A stretch of DNA of 64,000 nucleotides from the NCBI RefSeq assembly GCF_002295065.1, contig NZ_NSGG01000009.1, forward strand, positions 124,001 through 188,000, given 5' to 3'. A program made the translations under genes and the position numbers. Below the pieces are notes generated by a model. The model was not told where the DNA came from. It did not search any database and saw nothing but the letters and a program-made list of their open reading frames with translations. This document shows positions 9,246 through 17,996 of the stretch, piece by piece. Positions within the stretch are counted from its first letter, which is position 1. Every line of letters begins with the position of its first letter. The DNA is from Mesorhizobium sp. WSM3859 (lineage in GTDB: Bacteria; Pseudomonadota; Alphaproteobacteria; Rhizobiales; Rhizobiaceae).

Positions 9246-9449
9246 CCCGTTCTCCCCAATGTTCTTTTCGAGCTTTCTAACCCTAGGCCCGCCGTCACGC
9301 CATCCCCCTTCCGCGGCTGAAAATGCTATGCTGCGCCGGCTTGGTAGAATGGCGATCCGGATTGGGCCGCGCCGCGAGGCGATCGCGGCCCCCGCGTGCA
9401 AATTTGACTTTTGTCGAGAGCCGTGACTAATGTCAGCCGAGGAGGCGGC

Positions 9450-10415
9450 ATGGCGATCAGACCGGCAGAACAGCTCATCCACAAGGCCGCCTGGCTTTAC
9501 TATGCGCACGGCCTTCGCCAGGACGAAGTGGCGAGCCAGCTCAACATTTCGCGGGCCTCGGTCGCCATGTATCTGCGCAAGGCGCGCGAAACCGGCATCG
9601 TCAATATTTCCACCTCGACGCAGCTTTTCACCAACGACGTCATGGCGCGCAATGTCGAAGACGCCTTCGGGCTCGACGCCGTCTGGATCGCGCCGGAAAA
9701 TGCCTATCTCGCCGACCCTTCGACCGACATCGCGGTGCTGGCAGCGAGCGTCTTCCTCGAGCTGGTGAAGAAGGGCGACCGCATCGGCGTCGCCTGGGGC
9801 CGCACCGTCTACACCATCGCCGACATCATGTCCTTTGCCGACCTGCAGGATGTCACTGTGGTGCAGCTCTGCGGCAATCTCGGCGCGCCCTATTCCTACC
9901 GGCCAGACCAGTGCACGATGGAGATCGCGCGGCGGCTGAACGCCAAGGGCCTGAACTTCTACGCGCCGCTGGTGCTGTCGACGGAAGAGCTGGCAAAGAG
10001 CCTGCGCGCCGAGCCGGTGATCCGCGACCAGCTTGCCGGCATCGCCGACTGCGACCTTGCGCTCTATTCCGTCGGCGCGGTCGATGCCGACAGCCATCTG
10101 GTCAAATGCGGCGCGCTGTTGCCGGCCGAGATGGAAGGGCTGCGCAGCCAGGGCGCCGCCGGCGTCATCGCCGGGCAGATCATCGACGCCGGGGGCGAGG
10201 TGCTCGACTGCAGCTACAACCGGCGCGTCATCTCTGCCGAGCTCGCTTCGCTGCGCGCCATCGAGAAGCGGCTGATGGTGGTGCAGGAAGACACCAAGTT
10301 CGAGCCGCTGCTTTCAGCCATCGCCGGCAGGCTCTGCACGCATCTGGTGATCGGCGCGCATATGGCCGGGCGCCTGCTCCAGTACGCCGAGGCGGCAACC
10401 AAAAAGGCCTCTTAG
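9450..10415 (+). CDS. SorC/DeoR-type sugar-binding transcriptional regulator
   Basis: A 321-residue regulator. An N-terminal HTH (AAWLYYAHGLRQDEVASQLN, then ISRASVAMYLRKARETGIV) is followed by a C-terminal effector domain of the SorC phosphosugar-binding type, with GDRIGVAWGRTVY and LCGNLGAPYSYRPDQCTMEIA. The start at 9450 is decided by GAGGAGG four bases before the ATG; an upstream TTG is less likely. It lies 83 bases ahead of the bifunctional aldolase/dehydrogenase gene on the same strand and probably controls it in response to a sugar phosphate. LsrR and DeoR-like regulators share this build. Confidence 0.88.
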   Translation: MAIRPAEQLIHKAAWLYYAHGLRQDEVASQLNISRASVAMYLRKARETGIVNISTSTQLFTNDVMARNVEDAFGLDAVWIAPENAYLADPSTDIAVLAASVFLELVKKGDRIGVAWGRTVYTIADIMSFADLQDVTVVQLCGNLGAPYSYRPDQCTMEIARRLNAKGLNFYAPLVLSTEELAKSLRAEPVIRDQLAGIADCDLALYSVGAVDADSHLVKCGALLPAEMEGLRSQGAAGVIAGQIIDAGGEVLDCSYNRRVISAELASLRAIEKRLMVVQEDTKFEPLLSAIAGRLCTHLVIGAHMAGRLLQYAEAATKKAS

Positions 10416-10498
10416 AAAAACCAGCCTCGCCGCTTCTGTCATACAGGCGTCGCGGCTTTCTGTTCATGAGCAAAAAGACGAGTATCGGACGGAACGAC

Positions 10499-12553
10499 AT
10501 GAAGAATCTTTGGAACGACGCCGACGCGGAGAAGATGGTTGCCGACTATGCCAGGAAGGGCGTCGGCGGCGACCTTGCGTTGCGCGTCTACACGACCCGC
10601 CTGCTCGGCGGAGAGCCGCGGCTGGTGCTGCATGGCGGCGGCAACACCTCCTGCAAGACCAAGGCCACCGACCTGCTCGGCGACGAGTGGGATGTGCTGT
10701 GCGTCAAGGGCAGCGGCTGGGACATGGCCGTCATCGAGCCGCAAGGCCTGCCGGCGGTGAAGATGGGCGCGCTGCTCAAGGCGCGCTCTCTGGACAAGCT
10801 CTCCGACGAGGATATGGTGGCGCTGCAGCGCTCCAACCTGATCGATCCCGCCTCCCCCAATCCGTCGGTCGAAACGCTGCTGCATGCCTTCCTGCCCCAC
10901 AAGTTCGTCGACCACACGCATTCGACGGCGATCCTCGCTATCGTCGACCAGGAGGACAGCAAGCCCCTGATCAAGGCCGTGTTCGGCGACAAGATGGGTT
11001 ATGTCCCCTATATCAAGCCGGGCTTTGACCTCGCCAAGGTGGCGGCGGAAGTCTTCGACGCCGACCCGAGCGTCGAGGGCCTGATCCTCGACAAGCACGG
11101 CATCTTCACCTTTGGCGACGATGCCAAGCAGGCCTATGACCGCATGATCCACTATGTGACTATGGCCGAGGACTATGTCGCCAGGAACGGCAAGCCGCAG
11201 GCAGCCAAGGCGGCGCTGCCGGCAAAGCTCGCCAAGCCGGGCGATATCGCGCCGACGCTGCGCGGCGCCGTGGCCGTGGCACGCGGCGAAGGCCGTTTCG
11301 ACCGCATGATCAGCGACTTCCGCACCTCGGACGCCATCGTCGATTTCATCAATTCGACCAAGATTGCCGAGTTGGCCGGCCGCGGCGTCTCGACGCCCGA
11401 TCTGTCGATCCGCATCAAGACCGGGCCGATGGCGGTACCGGCGCCGGACGCCGACAAGTTCGGCGACTACAAGGCTGTGGTGCGCAGCCATATCGAGGCT
11501 TTCGTCAAGGACTACACCGCCTATTTCGAGACCAATGACGCGCTGGACGACGTCAAGCGCACCATGCTCGACCCGATGCCGCGCCTGACGCTTGTGCCGG
11601 GTCTCGGCATGTTCGGCCATGGCCGCACGCTGAAGGATGCGAAGATCGCTTCCGATGTCGGCGAGATGTGGATCGAGGCGGTGCGCGGCGCCGAGGCCGT
11701 CGGCAATTTCCATCCGCTCTCCAAGGCCGATCTCTTCCCGCTGGAGTACTGGTCGCTGGAGCAGGCCAAGCTCGCTTCCAACAAGCCGAAGCCGCTGACC
11801 GGCCAGGTCGTGCTGATTACAGGCGGCGCCGGCGCCATCGGTGCCGCGACGGCCAAGCTGTTCGCCGCCAATGGGGCGCATGCGGTGATCGTCGACCTCG
11901 ATCCGGCTAAGGCCGCGGAAGCGGCGAAGGCCGCCGGCAACAACTCGATCGGCGTTGGTGCCGACATTACCAATGCTGCCGAGATGTGCGCCGCCTTCGA
12001 CAAGGCGGTTGCCGTCTATGGCGGTGTCGACATCCTGGTTTCGAATGCAGGAGCGGCGTGGGAAGGCCGGATCGGCGAGCTCGACGACGCTACTTTGCGC
12101 AAGAGTTTCGAGCTCAATTTCTTCGCTCATCAGTCGGCGGCGCAGAATGCGGTGCGCATCATGCTGGAACAGGGCACGGGAGGTGTGTTGCTCTTCAACA
12201 CATCGAAGCAGGCGATCAATCCCGGCCCGAAATTCGGCGCCTACGGGATTCCCAAGGCGGCGACGCTGTTCCTGTCGCGGCAGTATGCGCTTGACTACGG
12301 CGCCTATGGCATCCGCTCCAATGCGGTCAACGCCGACCGCATCCGATCGGGCCTTTTGACCGATGCCATGATCGCCAGCCGTTCCGGCGCGCGCGGCGTG
12401 TCGGAAAAGGAGTACATGTCCGGCAATCTGCTCGGGCAGGAAGTGACGGCCGACGACGTGGCGCAGGCCTTCCTGCATCAGGCGCTGGCCGAGCGCACCA
12501 CCGCTGATGTGACGACGGTAGACGGCGGCAACATCGCGGCGGCGCTGCGGTGA
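10499..12553 (+). CDS. Bifunctional class II aldolase / short-chain dehydrogenase (RhaD-like fusion)
   Basis: A 684-residue fusion. The N-terminal half (about 1-400) is a class II aldolase/adducin domain, with LVLHGGGNTSCK, CVKGSGWDM and the metal-site segment FVDHTHSTA. The C-terminal half (about 430-684) is a Rossmann short-chain dehydrogenase, with VVLITGGAGAIGAATAKLF and the SDR core ILVSNAGAAW. The usual SDR active-site Tyr-x-x-x-Lys reads YGIPK. Such fusions cleave rhamnulose-1-phosphate-like sugars and oxidise the aldehyde product, but no rhamnose genes are here. I prefer the ATG at 10499; another ATG lies 11 codons upstream. It may be co-transcribed with the SorC regulator and ends at a perfect hairpin. 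Confidence 0.85.
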   Translation: MKNLWNDADAEKMVADYARKGVGGDLALRVYTTRLLGGEPRLVLHGGGNTSCKTKATDLLGDEWDVLCVKGSGWDMAVIEPQGLPAVKMGALLKARSLDKLSDEDMVALQRSNLIDPASPNPSVETLLHAFLPHKFVDHTHSTAILAIVDQEDSKPLIKAVFGDKMGYVPYIKPGFDLAKVAAEVFDADPSVEGLILDKHGIFTFGDDAKQAYDRMIHYVTMAEDYVARNGKPQAAKAALPAKLAKPGDIAPTLRGAVAVARGEGRFDRMISDFRTSDAIVDFINSTKIAELAGRGVSTPDLSIRIKTGPMAVPAPDADKFGDYKAVVRSHIEAFVKDYTAYFETNDALDDVKRTMLDPMPRLTLVPGLGMFGHGRTLKDAKIASDVGEMWIEAVRGAEAVGNFHPLSKADLFPLEYWSLEQAKLASNKPKPLTGQVVLITGGAGAIGAATAKLFAANGAHAVIVDLDPAKAAEAAKAAGNNSIGVGADITNAAEMCAAFDKAVAVYGGVDILVSNAGAAWEGRIGELDDATLRKSFELNFFAHQSAAQNAVRIMLEQGTGGVLLFNTSKQAINPGPKFGAYGIPKAATLFLSRQYALDYGAYGIRSNAVNADRIRSGLLTDAMIASRSGARGVSEKEYMSGNLLGQEVTADDVAQAFLHQALAERTTADVTTVDGGNIAAALR

Positions 12554-12566
12554 CGAGCACCGTTGC

Positions 12567-12601
12567 AGCGGTTCGTCGTTTCACGAAAACGACGAACCGC
12601 T
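12567..12601 (+). terminator. Perfect 15-bp hairpin after the aldolase/dehydrogenase gene
   Basis: Arms AGCGGTTCGTCGTTT (12567-12581) and AAACGACGAACCGCT (12587-12601) pair without mismatch around a 5-base loop, 13 bases after the stop codon. No T run follows on the plus strand, so it is a strong transcript-end structure rather than a canonical intrinsic terminator. Confidence 0.65.
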
Positions 12602-12673
12602 CGCCTCGCGTTGACTCCTCTCAAAACGGAGCGCCTTTCGCGCTTCTGCTGAAAAACTGCTTCAACCGGTCAA

Positions 12674-12720
12674 AGTCCCACTCCAATCCTTCCTTACTAC
12701 TGGAAGGGTTGAAGGGGACT
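12674..12720 (+). other. Long imperfect hairpin in the aldolase-ddl gap
   Basis: Arms 12674-12693 (AGTCCCACTCCAATCCTTCC) and 12702-12720 (GGAAGGGTTGAAGGGGACT) pair over most of their length, with a G-U pair and a small internal bulge, around an 8-base loop. It lies 51 bases upstream of the ddl start, in the probable ddl leader. It could be a 5' UTR structure or part of a small RNA; no known RNA family is recognised. Confidence 0.4.
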
Positions 12721-12771
12721 AGCTGCTGTTTCGCATGCGAGCTCCAACCCTGATCATTGGTGGAGTTGTCG

Positions 12772-13836
12772 ATGCCCGCAAAAAAACTTCGTATCGGCGT
12801 GCTGTTCGGCGGGCGCTCGGCCGAGCATGAGGTGTCGCTGCTTTCGGCGGCCAATGTCATGGCCGCGCTGGACCCTCTGAAATACCATGCCGTTCCGATC
12901 TTCGTCACGCGCGAAGGACTGTGGCTGCTGAGCCAATTCGAGAACGGCGCGCTGGCGACGCCGTCGGCTGGCACGCAGCTCTGCCTGGTGCCGGGCGGGC
13001 ATGGGCGGATGCTGGCGATCCCCGCCGGCGGGGCGCCCCACGACCTTCCCGCCATCGATATCCTGTTTCCGGTGCTGCATGGCCTGCATGGCGAGGACGG
13101 GGCGGTGCAGGGCCTGGCCGAGGTAGCGCGCGTGCCGCTCGCCGGCTGCGGCATACTGGGGTCAGCAACGGCGCTCGACAAGGACATTGCCAAGCGCTTG
13201 CTGAAGGCGGCGGGCGTGCCTGTCGCACGCGCGGTGACAATCGATGAGGGCGCGGCGCCTTCCCTCGCCGAACTGGAAGAGCAGCTCGGCCTGCCGATCT
13301 TCATCAAGCCGGCGCGGCAGGGCTCATCCGTCGGTGTTGCGAAGGTCAATGCCAGCCAGGAATTCGAGCGGGCACTCGAGGAAGCCTTCCAGCACGATCG
13401 CAAGCTGCTGGCGGAGGAATTCGTTCGTGGCCGCGAGATCGAATTCAGCGTGCTGGAGAGTCCCTCGGGCGAACTCTTCGTCTCGCGACCGGGCGAGATC
13501 GTGCCCGCGGCGAGCCACGGCTTCTACAACTACAACGCCAAATATATCGACGAGAACGGCGCTGCGCTCATAGTGCTGGCGGAATTGCCGCCGGAGGTGG
13601 AGGAAGCCATGCGCGACATGGCCGCGAGGGCGTTCAGAGCGCTTGGTTGCGACGGCATGGCCCGCGTCGACTTCTTCCTGATGCCGGACATGACCTTCCT
13701 GATCAACGAGCTCAACACCATTCCCGGCTTCACCAACATCAGCATGTACGCCAAGGCGATGTCGGCGAGCGGCGTCAGCTACCCGGAGGTCATCGACCGC
13801 CTGGTGGCGCATGGGCTGGCGCGCGCGGGCCGGTGA
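12772..13836 (+). CDS. ddl: D-alanine--D-alanine ligase
   Basis: A 354-residue ATP-grasp enzyme that joins two D-Ala residues for the peptidoglycan stem peptide. Seen are the N-terminal VLFGGRSAEHEVSLLSA, the central ALDKDIAKRLLKAAGVPVAR, the ATP-grasp strand LPIFIKPARQGSSVGV and the magnesium/D-Ala site FLINELNTIPGFTNISMY. The length and N-terminus fit the longer DdlA-like class rather than the short DdlB of division clusters, and it stands alone outside any mur/fts cluster. The ATG at 12772 is chosen because GGTGGAG lies 6 bases upstream. Confidence 0.93.
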   Translation: MPAKKLRIGVLFGGRSAEHEVSLLSAANVMAALDPLKYHAVPIFVTREGLWLLSQFENGALATPSAGTQLCLVPGGHGRMLAIPAGGAPHDLPAIDILFPVLHGLHGEDGAVQGLAEVARVPLAGCGILGSATALDKDIAKRLLKAAGVPVARAVTIDEGAAPSLAELEEQLGLPIFIKPARQGSSVGVAKVNASQEFERALEEAFQHDRKLLAEEFVRGREIEFSVLESPSGELFVSRPGEIVPAASHGFYNYNAKYIDENGAALIVLAELPPEVEEAMRDMAARAFRALGCDGMARVDFFLMPDMTFLINELNTIPGFTNISMYAKAMSASGVSYPEVIDRLVAHGLARAGR

Positions 13837-13886
13837 AGAGCTCTGAGGATGAACCCTCGCAGTGGCCAGTAGGCCACGTCGCACCA

Positions 13887-15401
13887 CTACGCCGGAAGAC
13901 CTGCCTTCCTGAACCCGTCGACGAAATGCTCAAGCGTCGCGTCGTCGCGGAAAGGCTCCGTGTCGACCCATCGCTGCGTGGAGAAATGCGGGTTGCCGAC
14001 GAGGAACAGCGCGACCTCGGTGCGCGCCTCGTCGAGGCGGTCGAGTTGAGCAAGGGCCGCCGCGAGGAAGCGGCGCGAGCTGGTGCGATAGGTCTCGTCG
14101 CGGCGCAGCGTCTCGACAGCCGCCTCGTAGTCGCGGGCCGCATACTGTGCCTGGCCGAGCGTCAGGTAATACCAGCTCGGCGGAAACGGATTGAGCCGGA
14201 ACGCCTTGCGGATGTGTTCGAGACTTATCTCCACCTGGCCGGCCAGCACCTCGATGTCGGACAATGTCGCCCAGATATCGGCCTCGTTTGGATCGAGTTC
14301 GATCGCCTTGGCGAACTCAATCTCGGCCTTTTCGAAATCGCGTTCATAGGCAAGCAGGTTGGCGAGCACCCAGCGGCAGCCGGCGTCGTTGGGGTCGATC
14401 GCCACGGCCTTGCGCGCCAGTTCCAGCGAGGTGCTTCTAGCAGGCTCGAACGGCTCGCCCCAATGCACCCAGCCCATCCAGTGGTTCATTGCAAGCCAGC
14501 GATAGGCCTCGGCATAGTCCGGATCGAGCGAGATCGCGCGCGTCAGCATCAGATGCGCTTCGCGCGCCATTTGCGGCGACTCGTCGAACATTTTGCGTGC
14601 CCGCACGACGAGATCATAAGCTTCGAGGTTCTTCGGCCGGTTACGTTCCGGGGGCGCGCGCAGCCGCCCGAGCAGCGCCTCGACGATCTTGGCGGTCGCC
14701 TCGTCCTGAACGGCGAAGATGTCTTCCAGGCCGCGATCGAACCGCTCGGCCCACAGATGCTCGCCGCTCAGCGCGTCGATCAGCTGCGCGTTGATGCGCA
14801 CGCGCCCCGCCGCGCGCCTGGCGCTGCCCTCCAGCAGGTAGCGCACGCCGAGTTCCCCGGCGATGGCGCGCACGTCCATCGCCTTGCCTTTGTAGGCAAA
14901 CACCGAATTGCGCGCGATGACGAACAGGCCAGGGATCCGCGAGAGGTCGGTGATCAGGTCTTCGGTTAAGCCGTCGGCGAAAGACTCCTGCTCGCGATCG
15001 TTGCTCAGGTTGATGAAAGGCAGAATGGCGATCGACGGCTTGTTTGGCAGCGGCAATGTCTTGCGCGTGGTATCGGACTGTTCGACGGTGCCGGTGAAAC
15101 GATAGCCGACGCGCGGAACCGTGGCGATCCATTCGCCGCCACCGGTCGCCGGGCCAAGCAGCTTCCTGAGCTGCGCGATCTGGACGGTGAGGTTGCCTTC
15201 CTCGACGGCGGTGCCCGGCCAGGCCGCGTCCATCAACTCGGCCTTGGCCAGGATTTCGCCGGGACGCGCGACAAAGGCCTCGAGGAGCTTCAGCCCGCGG
15301 TGACCGGCGGCAACGGGAACATCGCCCCGAAGCAGCGTTCCCGCGCCCGGATCAAGCACAAACGGTCCGAAGGCAAAGCGCGATCCCTGCATGCGGCGCA
15401 T
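13887..15401 (-). CDS. Winged-helix / TolB-like / TPR regulatory protein
   Basis: A 504-residue multidomain protein. Residues 10-105 form an OmpR/CadC-like winged helix, ending in the typical TVPRVGYRF. Residues 120-250 are the TolB-N-like domain often paired with adenylate cyclases (SIAILPFINLSNDREQESFA, then DGLTEDLITDLSRIPGLFVI). Residues 270-490 hold several tetratricopeptide repeats (LDPDYAEAYRWLAMNHW, IDPNDAGCRWVLANLLAY, LDPNEADIWATLSDIEVLAG). No transmembrane helix or cyclase domain is seen. Rhizobia carry many paralogues of this build, and targets are unknown. Its 5' end lies 127 bases from the divergent DUF1127 gene, which it might control. Confidence 0.85.
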   Translation of the reverse strand: MRRMQGSRFAFGPFVLDPGAGTLLRGDVPVAAGHRGLKLLEAFVARPGEILAKAELMDAAWPGTAVEEGNLTVQIAQLRKLLGPATGGGEWIATVPRVGYRFTGTVEQSDTTRKTLPLPNKPSIAILPFINLSNDREQESFADGLTEDLITDLSRIPGLFVIARNSVFAYKGKAMDVRAIAGELGVRYLLEGSARRAAGRVRINAQLIDALSGEHLWAERFDRGLEDIFAVQDEATAKIVEALLGRLRAPPERNRPKNLEAYDLVVRARKMFDESPQMAREAHLMLTRAISLDPDYAEAYRWLAMNHWMGWVHWGEPFEPARSTSLELARKAVAIDPNDAGCRWVLANLLAYERDFEKAEIEFAKAIELDPNEADIWATLSDIEVLAGQVEISLEHIRKAFRLNPFPPSWYYLTLGQAQYAARDYEAAVETLRRDETYRTSSRRFLAAALAQLDRLDEARTEVALFLVGNPHFSTQRWVDTEPFRDDATLEHFVDGFRKAGLPA

Positions 15402-15528
15402 CTATAGCCGATTTGGAAGTTTTGAGAACTATTTGGCAGGGCTTAATTACGCCGCTCGCCGCCTGCGGCACACTGTAATCTCAATCAGGCCGAGGGCTTT
15501 CGGAACCCTCATTTCGATGGAGGTTGTC

Positions 15529-15765
15529 ATGAACGACAGCTTTGCGCCTTCCACATGTCTGACGGCACCGGCAATGCACACGGGCCCCCGACGCTATAGC
15601 CTGGCCGCCTTGCGCAGCCTCATCGCGGAGCACCGCAAGCAGGCCTATTTCCGCTTCGAGCTCAAGCGCATGGCGAGGGACAATCCGCACCTGATCGACG
15701 ATATCGGGCTGACAAAGAAAGAGGTCGACGTCGAGATCGCCAAACTGCCCTTCTGGCAGCGATGA
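15529..15765 (+). CDS. Small DUF1127 (YjiS-like) protein
   Basis: A 78-residue protein whose C-terminal half carries the DUF1127 pattern: a basic, Arg-rich helix (EHRKQAYFRFELKRMARDNP) followed by HLIDDIGLTKKEVDVEIAKLPFW. Small Arg-rich DUF1127 proteins in alphaproteobacteria have been tied to RNA turnover and phosphate or carbon metabolism; the role here is unproven. GGAGG five bases before the ATG fixes the start. An intrinsic terminator follows 27 bases after the stop, so it is a single-gene transcript. Confidence 0.85.
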   Translation: MNDSFAPSTCLTAPAMHTGPRRYSLAALRSLIAEHRKQAYFRFELKRMARDNPHLIDDIGLTKKEVDVEIAKLPFWQR

Positions 15766-15792
15766 GGCCGCAACAGCAGCCGTGGAAAGACA

Positions 15793-15826
15793 GAGAGCGG
15801 CCCATTGGACCGCTCTCTTCGTTTTT
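15793..15826 (+). terminator. Intrinsic terminator after the DUF1127 gene
   Basis: Stem GAGAGCGG / CCGCTCTC with a 9-base loop is followed by TTCGTTTTT. It separates the DUF1127 gene from the convergent ABC substrate-binding gene ending at 15841 and may serve as the barrier for both. Confidence 0.88.
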
Positions 15827-15840
15827 CGGCTGCCCGGACC

Positions 15841-16893
15841 TTACTTGGCGTTCGGGTTCGGCATCCAAGCGGGCATCGCGACATTGGCATGGGCGAACTG
15901 CGGCAGCTTGGCCGACAGGTCTTCCATGTTCTTGATGTCCTTGTCGATCAGCTCCTTCTGGGTGATCAGCGTCGGCGGAACGATGACGTTGTGGCCCGGA
16001 TCCTCGCTGGCAAGCAGCTGCGCCAGCGCGCGCACCGAGACCTGGCCGACGACGGCCGGGTTGGTGGCGGCGGTCGCCGCCCAGGCGCTGTCCGGCTCCC
16101 GCATCGCGGCGATGTCCGAGGTCGAGATATCAGCCGAGTAGATCTTGATGCCCTTGTTCAGGCCAGCCTCGTCGACGGCGATCTTCACGCCCTTGGCGAA
16201 CTCGTCATAGGGCGCGAACATCACCTTGATGTCGGGATGCGCCTGCAGCACCGAGCGCGCCTGGTTGGCGACGGAATTGGCGATCGGGTTGTCGAGCGTG
16301 CCGAACTGAGCGACCTCGCTGATGCCCGAATATTTCTTCTTCACATCCACCCAGGTCTCGTTGCGGCGATCGAGCGGGGCGATGCCGGCGACATAGACAT
16401 AGCCGGCCTTCCAGCTCTCGCCATTGTCCTTGACGGCCTGTTCGAGCGCCAGCTTGGCGAGATCCTTGTCCGACTGCTCGATCTGCGGGATCTTCGGGTT
16501 TTCGACATTGACGTCGAAGGCGACGACCTTGATGCCGGCGTCGACAGCGCGCTGGGCGGCGTCCTTCATCGATTCCGTCAGGCCGTGCTGGATGATGATG
16601 CCCTGCACGCCGAGCGCGATGGCCTGGTCGACCATGTCGGCCTGGAGCGCGGCGTCCTGGCGGCTGTCCAGCACGCGCAGGTCGACGCCGAGCGCCTTGG
16701 CCTGCGCCTCGACGCCGGACAGATAGGCCTGGAAGAAGTCACCGGTCGACAGATAGCGCACCAGCGCGATCTTGACGCCGGGCTTGTCGAACGGCGCCGG
16801 CTTGTCTGCCGCCAATGCCGTACCCTGCATCAGCAGCGCCGCGCCGGCGAGGCCGAGTGCCGCCTTCCCCAAAAGTCTCCTTGTGATGCTCAC
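15841..16893 (-). CDS. Ribose-type ABC transporter, periplasmic sugar-binding protein
   Basis: A 350-residue periplasmic-binding protein of the RbsB/ALS type (Peripla_BP_4). A signal peptide runs to about residue 28 (KAALGLAGAALLMQGTALA, cut before ADKPAP). The fold signature VKIALVRYLSTGDFFQAYLS and repeats such as ALGVQGIIIQHG and DAGIKVVAFDV follow. GTG at 16893 is chosen over ATG/TTG upstream because GGAGGA lies 5-6 bases ahead and the signal peptide starts there. It is the last gene of ATPase-permease-binding protein. The divergent mtnK-mtnA genes suggest 5-methylthioribose or a related pentose as ligand; this is inference. Confidence 0.88.
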   Translation of the reverse strand: MSITRRLLGKAALGLAGAALLMQGTALAADKPAPFDKPGVKIALVRYLSTGDFFQAYLSGVEAQAKALGVDLRVLDSRQDAALQADMVDQAIALGVQGIIIQHGLTESMKDAAQRAVDAGIKVVAFDVNVENPKIPQIEQSDKDLAKLALEQAVKDNGESWKAGYVYVAGIAPLDRRNETWVDVKKKYSGISEVAQFGTLDNPIANSVANQARSVLQAHPDIKVMFAPYDEFAKGVKIAVDEAGLNKGIKIYSADISTSDIAAMREPDSAWAATAATNPAVVGQVSVRALAQLLASEDPGHNVIVPPTLITQKELIDKDIKNMEDLSAKLPQFAHANVAMPAWMPNPNAK

Positions 16894-16934
16894 TTTTTCC
16901 TCCGTTTGTGTTCTCATCAATGTCCCGGTCGAAA

Positions 16935-17927
16935 CTATCTCTTGCCCCTGCCGGAAAGGGCGAAGGTGAAGACAAGGGCGACGACAAGCACCGCGCCCTT
17001 GACGAAATCCTGCGTGTAGTAAGGGGCGTTCATCATCGTCAGGCCCTGCAGCAGGACGCCGACGAACACTGCGCCGACGGCCGTGCCGAAGGCGTTGGGC
17101 TTGGCCGCGCCGAGCACTGCGTAGCCGATGAGCGCCGCCGCTACTGCGTCGAGCAACAGATTATTACCCGAGGCGATGTCGCCGCGTCCAAGCCGGGCGG
17201 CGAGCAAAATCCCGCCGATCGAGGCAAAAACTCCCGAAATGACATAAGCCCAGATTTTGTATGCCTTGACAGGCGCGCCGGCGAGTTCGGCCGCCCGCTC
17301 GTTGGAGCCAACCGCATACATCATGCGGCCGAAGCGGGTGTATTCGAGGAAGAACCAGATCAGCACCGCAAGCACGACCAGCACCACCACCGAGACCGGG
17401 ATGAGGCTCGGGATGAAGAAGTCGATGCGGTGGCGGCCGAGCGCCAGGAAGGCTTCGGAAAACTTGCCGTTGGCGACCGAGCCATCGGGCATGGTCATGC
17501 CGGTGGCGATCGAGCGTCCCTCCGTCGGGATGCGCTGCAGGCCGAGCAGCAGGAACATCATGCCGAGCGTCGCAAGCAGGTCGGGCACACGCATATAGAC
17601 GATCAGCCAGCCATTGATCAGGCCGACGATGACGCCGATGACCAGGCAGGCGATGACGGCGACGATGGCATTCTGCTCCAGCACCACCATGGCATAGGAA
17701 GCCGCCATCATGGCGCTGGTGGCGACTGAGCCGATAGAGAGGTCGAAGCCGCCGACGACGAGCGTCGCGGTGACGCCGAGCGCCAGCACGCCGGTGATGG
17801 CCACCGACTGGAAGATGAAGACCGCGCTTTGCGGCGAAACGAAACCGTCGGCAGCGCTTGCGAAATAGGCGATCAACCCGATAAGCAGGACGATGAAGCC
17901 GTAGCGGATGGCGTAGTCGCGCATCAT
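16935..17927 (-). CDS. Ribose-type ABC transporter permease (RbsC-like)
   Basis: A 330-residue inner-membrane permease of the BPD_transp_2 family with 8-10 hydrophobic segments. These include IRYGFIVLLIGLIAYFAS at the N-terminus and the conserved TLVVGGFDLSIGSVATSAMM. Also seen is the coupling-helix region YAVGSNERAAELAGAPVKAY, which corresponds to the RbsC GGNExAARLSGI loop. It would form the channel with the ATPase and binding-protein genes on either side (gaps of 69 and 41 bases). The length is normal. Confidence 0.92.
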   Translation of the reverse strand: MMRDYAIRYGFIVLLIGLIAYFASAADGFVSPQSAVFIFQSVAITGVLALGVTATLVVGGFDLSIGSVATSAMMAASYAMVVLEQNAIVAVIACLVIGVIVGLINGWLIVYMRVPDLLATLGMMFLLLGLQRIPTEGRSIATGMTMPDGSVANGKFSEAFLALGRHRIDFFIPSLIPVSVVVLVVLAVLIWFFLEYTRFGRMMYAVGSNERAAELAGAPVKAYKIWAYVISGVFASIGGILLAARLGRGDIASGNNLLLDAVAAALIGYAVLGAAKPNAFGTAVGAVFVGVLLQGLTMMNAPYYTQDFVKGAVLVVALVFTFALSGRGKR

Positions 17928-17996
17928 TCAGCGCCCCGCCGCGCGGCTGTTCGGGAAAAGTTCATTCCGACTCCACTCCATGCAAATTTCCCGATC

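Noticed and set aside
9398..9420. TTTGAC / GTCGAG half-sites upstream of the SorC gene as a match to the 19546 palindrome
   Set aside because: Only one half-site is similar and the spacing differs, so a shared regulator cannot be claimed.
9246..10097. Upstream extension of the acyl-CoA synthetase frame to 10097
   Set aside because: The added 280 codons overlap the SorC gene in antisense and lack homology; the ATG at 9245 with GGGGAGA starts at the family N-terminus.
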